Assembly (NCBI GenBank): GCA_039583705.1
Contig: JAVKSM010000052.1
Location: 1 to 19,729, forward strand
DNA length: 19,729 bases
Direction of reading: 5' to 3'
DNA from: JAVKSM01 sp039583705
GTDB lineage: Bacteria > Actinomycetota > Actinomycetes > Mycobacteriales > Pseudonocardiaceae
This document shows positions 1-6,465 of the stretch, piece by piece. The notes under the pieces were generated by a model, which saw nothing but the letters and a program-made list of their open reading frames with translations, was not told the origin of the DNA and ran no database searches. Every line of letters starts with the position of its first letter. Position 1 is the first letter of the stretch. A program made the translations under genes and the position numbers.

Positions 1-251
1 GCCGCCATTGGATACGTCCAGACTGACCTTGGTGTCGAGGCCGTGGTGCTGCTCGGAGCCAGCTTCAGCGGTGGCCCTCTGTGCCTTCTACGCCGCAGCA
101 CGGCTTCGCTGTGCACGAGGACCCGCGGTACCGCGAGCCGCAGACCCAGACCTGGCAGGCCGCTGTCATCCGGTCCGTGATCGAGTGGGTAGTGCTCAGG
201 GCGACATCCTTATGGACAGACCGGGATCGTTCCATCATGAGTAAAGGGTAG
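1..251 (+). pseudogene. Decayed 3' part of an alpha/beta hydrolase gene
   Basis: The first ~90 bases, read from base 1, encode a segment with VVLLGASFSGG, the nucleophile elbow (GxSxG) of an alpha/beta hydrolase after its beta strand. The frame then turns into arginine-rich nonsense. A different frame (codons from base 96, stop TAG at 249-251) reads QHGFAVHEDPRYR and continues to VIRSVIEWV, which looks like the catalytic-histidine loop and last helix of the same fold. About 100 residues normally separate these two parts, so I infer an internal deletion plus frameshift. The 5' part lies outside the window. The 3' end overlaps the convergent gene ending at 210. The family call rests on two short motifs and could be wrong. 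The last ~20 codons look non-native. Confidence 0.4.
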
Positions 252-1232
252 CGTATAACCCGCGTAAACGTACGCCGAAACCGGGTCCGTGGGCAGGGAG
301 CGGGTGACGGTAGGGGTGTTGGCAGGCCAGTGTATACGTAGCCACCTAGCTCCGACATCGTCGTCCGTGGGTACGTTTGGATGGAAGCTGTTGAGCACGT
401 AACAGTCGGCCCATATAACTGATCCGGTGTACACCGTCCCGAGCTGCCGCCCGGCTCCCGTGGGCATCAGCTTAACCTTTACGCCATCATCCTTTCCTAT
501 GTCCGCCGATGTCGCCCACTTGTATACACCAATGTCCTGAGCGTTTATGATGGTATCATAAACGAAGAACGGCCATGGCCCCGGCGGCCGAGGGGAGGCC
601 CTCGAAAACCTTTCGATACGCTCCTTCATCTGCCGTGGAGCCTCGTCCTTGGGTATCTGATCCGCCAGCTGTTGAATCCCACAAGAATCGTAACGACCAG
701 TTTGTACACAGTCCATATGCGATGTTCTGGAACCACCACTATGGGCGGCCAGCACGAAAACCGCACCACCAATCACCAGCGTCACGGTAACACCGAGCGC
801 ACACAATAGGATCAGCCGTCTGTTGTGACGGGGCGAGGAAGGCAGAGGTGGCGGGGGCGACAGGGTGGAATGAGCTGACACAGCCTGCGCAGAGCCATCG
901 CGTTCACGTGACTTGGTGCGGGCGGTCAGGCGCGCATGCTCGCTCTGCCAGCGCGCCCGCCACGTCTGCTCATCGCCGCGGCAAGCGCGCACCAGCGCCA
1001 GCGTGAGGTCTAGCGAGGGAAGCCGTCCCCCCGCCCCCCGTAGGGCAGTTAACAGCGCGGTGTGGGAGTAGCCGGCTTTCATGGCCATCTTCCGCGACGA
1101 CGGCTTCCCGGCTTCCTCCCACATCCGTCGTAGATCGGCCGCGAACTCGGCCACCCGTCGCGCGCCGTCACTGGTGGCCAGCTCACCCTCTTCCGAAGCG
1201 GCCGTGTCCGGTTTGCCCGTGTCCTCGGTCAT
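210..1232 (-). CDS. Membrane-anchored helix-turn-helix protein with extracytoplasmic C-terminal domain
   Basis: 340 residues if translation starts at the ATG at 1232, which has GAGGAG seven bases upstream (1240-1245 on the complement). An upstream in-frame start at 1265 lacks such a site. Residues ~25-96 form an Xre-like helix-turn-helix domain of the kind common in actinobacteria (SSRKMAMKAGYSHTALLTAL, then LPSLDLTLALVRACRGD and WRARW). A proline-rich linker follows, then one membrane helix at ~139-163. The remaining ~175 residues should lie outside the cell. They carry four cysteines (175, 184, 277, 339), enough for two disulfides, and end in strands (VIWADCYVL, WLRIHW, YVYAGYTLPF) reminiscent of a bacterial SH3-like fold. 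No enzyme motif is visible. I infer a one-component membrane sensor-regulator; the ligand and targets are unknown. It is divergent from the secreted protein gene at 1441. Confidence 0.75.
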   Translation of the reverse strand: MTEDTGKPDTAASEEGELATSDGARRVAEFAADLRRMWEEAGKPSSRKMAMKAGYSHTALLTALRGAGGRLPSLDLTLALVRACRGDEQTWRARWQSEHARLTARTKSRERDGSAQAVSAHSTLSPPPPLPSSPRHNRRLILLCALGVTVTLVIGGAVFVLAAHSGGSRTSHMDCVQTGRYDSCGIQQLADQIPKDEAPRQMKERIERFSRASPRPPGPWPFFVYDTIINAQDIGVYKWATSADIGKDDGVKVKLMPTGAGRQLGTVYTGSVIWADCYVLNSFHPNVPTDDDVGARWLRIHWPANTPTVTRSLPTDPVSAYVYAGYTLPFTHDGTIPVCP

Positions 1233-1440
1233 CGTGGAGCTCCTCGACGTGGAAAGTGGTGGCAACCAGCATCGACCTCGTGCTTTCCAGGCGGTTGACC
1301 TTGCAGAGTGGCGCCAGACTCGACGATTGCCATGATCAGAGGTCTGCTACGCAGCGTTTCAAGATTCTAGCAGAAGGTGACCGGCGAGCGCGTCGATCCG
1401 GCGCACGACTACCCACTCGCTCAGCAGAAAGGATCAAGCC
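1233..1440. other. Divergent intergenic region of the HTH/SH3 pair
   Basis: This 208-bp gap lies between two divergent genes, so it should hold both promoters. The Shine-Dalgarno site of the HTH gene is at 1240-1245 (GAGGAG on the complement), and that of the secreted protein gene is AAAGGA at 1428-1433. A TTGACC at 1295-1300 could be a plus-strand -35 box, but I see no convincing -10 at the right distance. No clear inverted-repeat operator stands out. Confidence 0.4.
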
Positions 1441-1848
1441 ATGATACCCTTCAAGCGGCTCAGCCGCCGATGGCTCGGCACCCGCGGACTAGCTGACATC
1501 ACAACCCTGGTCGCCCCGGCGCGACGCAGCCGGCTTGGCAAGCTCGGCATGGTGGTCGGCCTGACAGTGGCTGGCATGCTCGCAGCCACCGCCACAGCGC
1601 TCGCCGCCACCGGAGTCATCCAGACCGGAGGCCCACCCCTGACCGAACGCAGCGGTCCGGGAACCAGCTACCCGGCGGTCGGCGCGCTACCCGACGGCCT
1701 CGGCGTGCAGATCATCTGCCAAATAACCGGTGACGTGGTTAACGGCAACTGGGGCCCAACTAACGTCTGGGACGAACTTGCCGACTACAACTTTGTCAGC
1801 GACGGCTTCGTCTACACGGGAACAAACGGTCCCGTCGCACCTTGCTGA
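1441..1848 (+). CDS. Small secreted SH3-like domain protein
   Basis: 135 residues from an ATG preceded by AAAGGA with seven bases of spacing. Residues ~1-35 are a long basic stretch. A hydrophobic core at 37-55 (MVVGLTVAGMLAATATALA) follows, and a signal peptidase site is plausible after ALA at 53-55. The mature part of about 80 residues begins TGVIQTGGPPL. It contains LTERSGPGTSYPAVGALPDG, the typical opening of a bacterial SH3 (SH3b) domain, and later VWDEL and FVSDGFVY. Two cysteines (93 and the last residue, 135) could form one disulfide. SH3b domains often bind cell-wall peptides, but here that is inference. It is divergent from the membrane HTH gene, whose outer domain ends in a similar way (YVYAG, Pro-x-Cys near the C-terminus), so the two may work together. 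Confidence 0.75.
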   Translation: MIPFKRLSRRWLGTRGLADITTLVAPARRSRLGKLGMVVGLTVAGMLAATATALAATGVIQTGGPPLTERSGPGTSYPAVGALPDGLGVQIICQITGDVVNGNWGPTNVWDELADYNFVSDGFVYTGTNGPVAPC

Positions 1849-2230
1849 CGCCCACAATGAAAAGGCGGCGCGGACACGGCATCGTCTGTGGTCATGAAGT
1901 TCCTACCCCTACGCAACCACCGGAGCGATTGCTGTGTCCGCCTGCCTATGCTACGTCGGGGCCGGAAGGTGAAGCTGGACATCAGAGGGACGCCCACCGG
2001 AGAAACCGGGATGGAGGGAGGCGCCGGTCGTGAACGCGATCAGCCCCGACGTGCTGGCCGTAGCCTGGGAAGACCACGAGTCGGTATCCCGGCAGGGACA
2101 AACTCCTTGGCGGCGCCCGGGGGGTGCACCGCGCCAAACTGCACGTCCAAGCCGTCTACCACAACGCCGTGCTGAACCTGATGTCTTAAGTGATCAAGCA
2201 GCCCACGACGTGATCGGGGATGATCGCACG
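1849..2230. other. 382-bp stretch with only coding remnants
   Basis: No intact gene is convincing here. Several frames contain short protein-like runs that break after 20 to 35 codons. One near 1905-1975 reads TTGAIAVSACLCYVGAGR and then stops. Others lie at 2030-2189 and are listed separately. Base composition is lower in GC than in the core genes downstream. I see no terminator hairpin after the secreted SH3 gene and no repeat or insertion-sequence end. Confidence 0.4.
2030..2189 (+). pseudogene. Possible frameshifted gene remnant, unidentified
   Basis: From the GTG at 2030, which has AGGGAGG about ten bases upstream, the frame reads NAISPDVLAVAWEDHESVSR. From about 2097 the protein-like signal moves to another frame, DKLLGGARGVHRAKLHVQAV, and runs on to YHNAVLNLMS and a TAA at 2187-2189. 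Neither piece continues sensibly in its own frame, so a gene broken by a frameshift near 2095 is possible. I do not recognise the family. The first frame stays open into the lycopene cyclase gene, so an alternative is an unusual 67-residue N-terminal extension of that protein. Confidence 0.25.
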
Positions 2231-3394
2231 GTGCACGAGGTGCTGGTGGTCGGCGGCGGGCCGGCGGGACGCGCGCTCGCCGCCGCTTGCACCCGCCGCG
2301 GCCTGGACACCGCACTGCTCGACCCGGCGCCGCGCCGAGTGCGGCGCCACACCTACGGCGCCTGGCGGTTCGAGCTGCCACCCGACCTGCCGGGCGACGT
2401 CATGGCCGCCGCCGCCCGCGGGGTGGTCGTCGCCCGGAGCCGCACGGTCCTCGAGCGGGACTACATCGTGCTGGACAACACAGCGCTGCACCGTCACCTC
2501 GACCCTGCCGCGCTGACGGTCCGTGCCGGACGCGCCCTCCGGCAGCGCCGCCAAGCCGTGGAACTGGCCGACGGCACGGTGCTGCGCGCCGCGGTCGTGG
2601 TCGACGCCACCGGCGCGCCTCCCGCCCGTGGCGCCCTCGCCGCCGAGCAGACCGCGTACGGCGTGGTCGTGCCGGCCCCACAAGCGGTCCCACTGCTCGC
2701 CCCGGGGCAGGCGGTGTTCATGGACTGGCGCGCCGACCACGGGCGGCCCGGCTGGCCGACCTTCCTCTACGCGGTGCCGCTCGACGCCGATCGCGTCCTG
2801 CTGGAGGAAACCTCGCTGGCCCGCCGACCCGGGTTGGGCCTGCACGAGCTGCGGCGGCGGCTCGAGGCACGGCTGGCCGCCGCTGGCGTGATCCCCGAAC
2901 CGGACGCGCCGCGGGAGCGGGTGCGGTTCCGGGTGGACGCGCCGGTGCGGGGACGGCTGTCGTTCGGGGCCACGGCACCTCTCGTGCACCCCGCAACCGG
3001 GTTCAGCGTGGCCGCCGCGCTGCGGTTGGCCCCCCGCGTGGCGCAGGCCCTTGCCGAGGGCCTGGAGGTCAGCCCCGCCACCGCACGGCGAGCCGTCACG
3101 CGCACCGTGTGGAGCCCACGCGCGCTCGCCGTGCACGGCCTGCGGCGGCGGGGGTTGGAGGTTCTGCTGCGGCTGGAACCGCAGCAGGTGCCGGACTTCT
3201 TCGAGCTGTTCTTCGCCCTGCCGCCGCACCTGCGGTGGGCTTACCTGAGCGACCGCGAGGACCCGGCCGCGGCCGCCGCCGCGATGTCGGCGCTGTTCGC
3301 CGCCGCGCCGTGGTCGCTGCGCCGCAGCCTCATCGCCGGCGCGACCGCACCGCGGCGGCGGTCACGTGAGGCTGGGCGGCGCCTCAGACGGTGA
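2231..3394 (+). CDS. crtY: Lycopene cyclase, FAD-dependent CrtY/CrtL type
   Basis: Predicted to cyclise the ends of lycopene into beta-ionone rings in carotenoid synthesis. The 387 residues from the GTG at 2231 (CGGGGA about ten bases upstream) begin with the dinucleotide-binding fold VLVVGGGPAG (G8, G10, G13). Further family landmarks are YIVLDNTALHRHL (78-90), FMDWR (163-167), LLEETSL (190-196, the lycopene cyclase signature) and LVHPATGFSV (251-260). The C-terminal part has TVWSPRA and FFELFFALPPHLRW. Length suits the family (about 380-400). The frame is open back to a GTG at 2030, which would add 67 residues before the Rossmann strand; I prefer the shorter form because the fold begins at once. 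It converges on sufT, overlapping by 11 bp. No other carotenoid gene is in the window. Confidence 0.82.
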   Translation: MHEVLVVGGGPAGRALAAACTRRGLDTALLDPAPRRVRRHTYGAWRFELPPDLPGDVMAAAARGVVVARSRTVLERDYIVLDNTALHRHLDPAALTVRAGRALRQRRQAVELADGTVLRAAVVVDATGAPPARGALAAEQTAYGVVVPAPQAVPLLAPGQAVFMDWRADHGRPGWPTFLYAVPLDADRVLLEETSLARRPGLGLHELRRRLEARLAAAGVIPEPDAPRERVRFRVDAPVRGRLSFGATAPLVHPATGFSVAAALRLAPRVAQALAEGLEVSPATARRAVTRTVWSPRALAVHGLRRRGLEVLLRLEPQQVPDFFELFFALPPHLRWAYLSDREDPAAAAAAMSALFAAAPWSLRRSLIAGATAPRRRSREAGRRLRR

Positions 3395-3776
3395 AGCCGA
3401 GGGCGCGCAACTGCTCGCGGCCGTCGTCGGTGATCCGGTCCGGCCCCCACGGCGGCATCCACACCCAGTTGATCCGCACGTCGGTACACAGCCCGCCGCC
3501 CGGCCCGGCGGTCAGTGCCGCCCGCGTCTGGTCCTCGATGACGTCGGTGAGCGGGCAGGCGGCCGACGTCAATGTCATGTCCAGCACGGCGACGTTCGCC
3601 CCGTCGACGTGGATGTCGTAGACGAGCCCCAGGTCCACGACGTTGACCCCTAACTCGGGGTCGACCACGTCCCGCATGGCCTCCTCGACGTCGTCCACGG
3701 CGGCGACCTCCGCGGACACGGCTGCCGGTGGCTGCGGCACCCCCTCCGCACCGCGCTCGGTCTTGTCCTTTCTCAC
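3384..3776 (-). CDS. sufT: SufT, MIP18/DUF59-family Fe-S maturation factor
   Basis: 130 residues from a GTG at 3776 that shares GTGA with the sufU stop and has GGAGG six bases upstream; a longer ATG frame from 3803 would run inside sufU. After a ~22-residue polar leader, the MIP18 (DUF59) domain is complete: VVDPELGVNVVDLGLVYDI (37-55, with the DPE turn), MTLTSAACPLTDVI (67-80, with the conserved Cys74) and a second cysteine at 97. Proteins of this family help transfer or mature Fe-S clusters, and SufT sits at the end of suf operons in many actinobacteria and firmicutes. It is the last gene of the operon and is translationally coupled to sufU. It ends 11 bp inside the convergent crtY. Confidence 0.9.
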   Translation of the reverse strand: MRKDKTERGAEGVPQPPAAVSAEVAAVDDVEEAMRDVVDPELGVNVVDLGLVYDIHVDGANVAVLDMTLTSAACPLTDVIEDQTRAALTAGPGGGLCTDVRINWVWMPPWGPDRITDDGREQLRALGFTV

Positions 3777-4261
3777 CGCGCACCTCCGTCCCGTGCGGGG
3801 CACCCGCGCTCAGGTAGGGCGGCAGAGCCGTCGGCGACCCGCACCACGGCGTCCTTGAACGCCAGCCATCCCAGCAGCGCACACTTCACCCGTGCCGGGT
3901 ACTTCGCCACCCCGGCGAACGCCACCGCGTCCGACAGCGCGTCTTCGTCCGGCTCGACGTCGCCGCGGCCCTGCACCATCGACTGGTAGGAGTCCAGTGT
4001 GGACAGCGCCTCCGGTACGCTGTGGCCGACGACGAGGTCGGTGAGCACCGATGTCGCGGCCTGGCTTATCGAGCAACCGAGCGCGTCGTAGGACACGTCG
4101 GCGACGCGGTCCCCCTCCAGCCGTACCCGAAGTGTCACCTCGTCCCCACAGGTCGGGTTGACGTGGTACACCTCCGCGTCGAACGGCTCGCGCAGCCCAG
4201 CGCCGTGCGGGTGCCGGTAGTGGTCCAGGATGATTTCCTGGTACATCTGCTCGAGCTTCAC
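3773..4261 (-). CDS. sufU: SufU, zinc-dependent sulfurtransferase partner of SufS
   Basis: 162 residues, start GTG at 4261 overlapping the sufS stop in GTGA. SufU receives sulfur from the SufS persulfide and passes it to the SufBCD scaffold, replacing SufE. The three zinc-binding cysteines are present: Cys38 in NPTCGDE, Cys63 in GCSIS and Cys127 in VKCALLGW, with Asp40 of the same site. The ~18-residue insertion that separates SufU from IscU is present between Cys63 and Cys127. The last ~20 residues (PERGCPARDGG) are a variable tail. No separate promoter is visible between it and sufS. Confidence 0.95.
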   Translation of the reverse strand: MKLEQMYQEIILDHYRHPHGAGLREPFDAEVYHVNPTCGDEVTLRVRLEGDRVADVSYDALGCSISQAATSVLTDLVVGHSVPEALSTLDSYQSMVQGRGDVEPDEDALSDAVAFAGVAKYPARVKCALLGWLAFKDAVVRVADGSAALPERGCPARDGGAR

Positions 4262-5580
4262 GACACCATCCCGAAGAACCGCTGCGCCTCCCGCACCGCA
4301 CCGACCAGCGCGCCGACCTCGTCCGGGGTGTTGTACAGCGCGAAGGTCGCTCGCACCGTGGCCGTCAACCCCATTCGGCGGTGCAGCGGCCAGGCGCAGT
4401 GGTGGCCGACCCGCACCGCCACACCGCAGTCGTCGAGCACCTGTCCCACGTCGTGCGGGTGCAGCCCGGGCACGACGAACGACACCGCCCCGCCGCGGTC
4501 CACCGTGGACGCCGGGCCGACGATCCGCACGCCGTCCACACCGGACAGCGCGGTCAGTGCAGCGGCGGTGAGCGCCCGCTCGTGCTCGGCCACCCGGTCC
4601 ATTCCGACAGCCGAGAGGTAGTCGACCGCGGCAGCCAACCCGACGGCCTGCGAGGTCATCGGCACGCCTGCCTCGAAGCGCTGTGGCGGGGCGGCGTACG
4701 TCGAGCCTTCCATCCGGACCAGCTCGATCATCGAGCCGCCGGTGAGGAACGGCGGCATCGCGGCCAGCAACTCCGAGCGGCCGTAGAGCACCCCGATCCC
4801 CGATGGGCCGAGCATCTTGTGCCCGGAGAAGACGGCGAAGTCGACGTCCAGCGAGCCGAGGTCGACCGGAGCATGCGGCACTGACTGGCAGGCGTCGAGC
4901 AGCACGAGCGCGCCGACCTCCCGCGCCCGGGCGACCAGCTCGGCCACCGGGTTCACGCTGCCCAGCACGTTGGACTGGTGGACGAAGGCAACGAGCCTGG
5001 TGCGCTCGGACAGCCGCAGCGAGTCTAGGTCGAGCCGGCCGTCGTCGGTCACCGCGTACCAGCGCAGGGTGGCGCCGCTACGCCGGCACAGCTCCTGCCA
5101 TGGGACGAGGTTGGCGTGGTGCTCCATCTCGGTGATGACGATCTCGTCCCCCGGCCCCACGACGAACCGGGATGTCTCCGGGGCAGTGTCCTTGCTGCTG
5201 GCGGCGTTGCTCATCGCGTATGCGACGAGGTTGATGCCCTCCGTGGCGTTCTTGGTGAACACCAGCTCGGAGGGGCTGGCGCAGACGAAGGCGGCGATCC
5301 GGGCCCGGGCCGACTCGTAGGCGTCGGTGGCCTCCTCGGCAAGCTGGTGGGCACCCCGGTGCACCGCCGCGTTGTGTCGTTCCAGGAACGCGCGCTCGGC
5401 GTCGAGCACCTGCCGGGGCCGCTGTGACGTGGCGCCGGAGTCGAGGTACACCAACGGTTTCCCGTCGCGCACGGTCCGGGACAGGATGGGGAAGTCGGCG
5501 CGAATCCGGGGGATGTCCAGCGCCGGCCGTGCGTCGGCCGCATTCAGGGAGGCCGGATCCGACGAGACGGTCAGCGTCAT
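4258..5580 (-). CDS. sufS: SufS, PLP-dependent cysteine desulfurase
   Basis: 440 residues from ATG at 5580, which overlaps the sufC stop in ATGA and has GGAGGGA five bases upstream. SufS removes sulfur from L-cysteine, leaving alanine and an enzyme persulfide. The PLP lysine is Lys255 in FSGHKMLGPSG, EMEHHAN (151-157) supplies the cofactor-stacking histidine, and the persulfide cysteine is Cys395 in RVGHHCAWP. The short loop before that cysteine marks a group II (SufS-type) desulfurase, which needs a partner such as SufU, encoded next. Length is slightly above the usual ~410 because of a ~22-residue leader and a small serine/threonine-rich insert near 123-138. Confidence 0.96.
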   Translation of the reverse strand: MTLTVSSDPASLNAADARPALDIPRIRADFPILSRTVRDGKPLVYLDSGATSQRPRQVLDAERAFLERHNAAVHRGAHQLAEEATDAYESARARIAAFVCASPSELVFTKNATEGINLVAYAMSNAASSKDTAPETSRFVVGPGDEIVITEMEHHANLVPWQELCRRSGATLRWYAVTDDGRLDLDSLRLSERTRLVAFVHQSNVLGSVNPVAELVARAREVGALVLLDACQSVPHAPVDLGSLDVDFAVFSGHKMLGPSGIGVLYGRSELLAAMPPFLTGGSMIELVRMEGSTYAAPPQRFEAGVPMTSQAVGLAAAVDYLSAVGMDRVAEHERALTAAALTALSGVDGVRIVGPASTVDRGGAVSFVVPGLHPHDVGQVLDDCGVAVRVGHHCAWPLHRRMGLTATVRATFALYNTPDEVGALVGAVREAQRFFGMVS

Positions 5581-6344
5581 GCCGCTCCCTCCTGCCTGCC
5601 GGTGAAGCGGACGTAGCCGTGCTCCTCCAGCTCCTCGGCGAGCTGCGCGCCACCGGACTGCACGATCCGGCCGTCGGCGAAGACGTGCACGACGTCCGGG
5701 GTGATGTAGCGCAGGATCCGAGTGTAGTGGGTGATGAGCAGGACGCCGACGTCGCCGGACGAGCGGTAGTGGTCGACACCCGCGGAGACCACCCGCAGCG
5801 CATCGACGTCCAGCCCGGAGTCGGTCTCGTCCAGGATGGCGATCCCCGGCTTGAGAAGCGAGAGCTGGAGCACCTCGTGGCGCTTCTTCTCGCCACCGGA
5901 GAAGCCCTCGTTGACGCTGCGCTCGGCGAACGCGGGGTCGATGTCCAGGGCGGTCATCGCCGCCTTCACCTCCTTGACCCAGGTCCGCAGCTTGGGCGCC
6001 TCCCCACGGACGGCGGTCGCCGCGCTGCGCAGGAAGTTCGACATCGACACCCCGGGCACCTCGACCGGGTACTGCATGGCCAGGAAGAGCCCGGCCCGGG
6101 CGCGCTCGTCCACGCTCATGGACAGCACGTCCTCGCCGTCGAGGCATACCGAGCCCGACGTGACCCGGTACTTCGGGTGACCGGCGATCGAGTAGGCGAG
6201 CGTCGACTTGCCCGAGCCGTTGGGACCCATGATCGCGTGGGTCTGGCCGGCGGACACCGTCAGGTCGACGCCCTTGAGGATCTCCGTGGGGCCGGCGTCC
6301 CCGGCAACCTCGACGTGCAGATCCTGGATCTCGAGAGTGGCCAT
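5577..6344 (-). CDS. sufC: SufC, ATPase of the SufBCD Fe-S scaffold
   Basis: 255 residues, ATG at 6344 with AGGAGA about eleven bases upstream. SufC is an ABC-type ATPase that binds SufB and SufD in the cytoplasm and drives scaffold remodelling. It is not a transporter. Walker A is GPNGSGKS (40-47), the signature is FSGGEKKR (148-155), Walker B is AILDETDSGLD (169-179, Glu173), and the switch histidine lies in LITHYTRIL (203-211). EKKR after the signature and ETDSGLD are typical of SufC rather than exporters. It is separated from sufD by 117 bp, the only sizeable gap in the operon. Confidence 0.96.
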   Translation of the reverse strand: MATLEIQDLHVEVAGDAGPTEILKGVDLTVSAGQTHAIMGPNGSGKSTLAYSIAGHPKYRVTSGSVCLDGEDVLSMSVDERARAGLFLAMQYPVEVPGVSMSNFLRSAATAVRGEAPKLRTWVKEVKAAMTALDIDPAFAERSVNEGFSGGEKKRHEVLQLSLLKPGIAILDETDSGLDVDALRVVSAGVDHYRSSGDVGVLLITHYTRILRYITPDVVHVFADGRIVQSGGAQLAEELEEHGYVRFTGRQEGAA

Positions 6345-6363
6345 GGGCGTTCACGTCTCCTGG

Positions 6364-6465
6364 TCAGTTACCGGTCGGTGGTTCTTCGTCGGCTTTGTCC
6401 GTCGCAGCCCTCGCCCCGGGCCCCGCGCTGCGGGCGACCCCTGGGAGCAGGTCCCGTATCGTCAC
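6364..6465 (-). CDS. Possible 33-residue reading frame between sufD and sufC
   Basis: A GTG at 6465 overlaps the sufD stop in GTGA, the same coupling seen elsewhere in this operon. The frame runs 33 codons to a TGA at 6364-6366, nineteen bases before the sufC start. The peptide begins VTIRDLLPGVARS and ends rich in acidic residues (DKADEEPPTGN). It has no cysteines and is not the Rieske-like ferredoxin subunit found at this position in many actinobacteria. The upstream ribosome site is weak. It may be no more than a spacer that stays open by chance in GC-rich DNA. Confidence 0.2.
   Translation of the reverse strand: MTIRDLLPGVARSAGPGARAATDKADEEPPTGN

Noticed and set aside
2186..3229. Long open frame on the minus strand opposite lycopene cyclase
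   Set aside because: It is rich in Arg, Gly, His and Gln without a recognisable domain and mirrors a clearly conserved gene; typical antisense shadow at high GC.
3384..3394. Terminator between crtY and sufT
   Set aside because: The two genes overlap by 11 bp at their 3' ends, leaving no room, and I see no hairpin followed by a T-run at either end.
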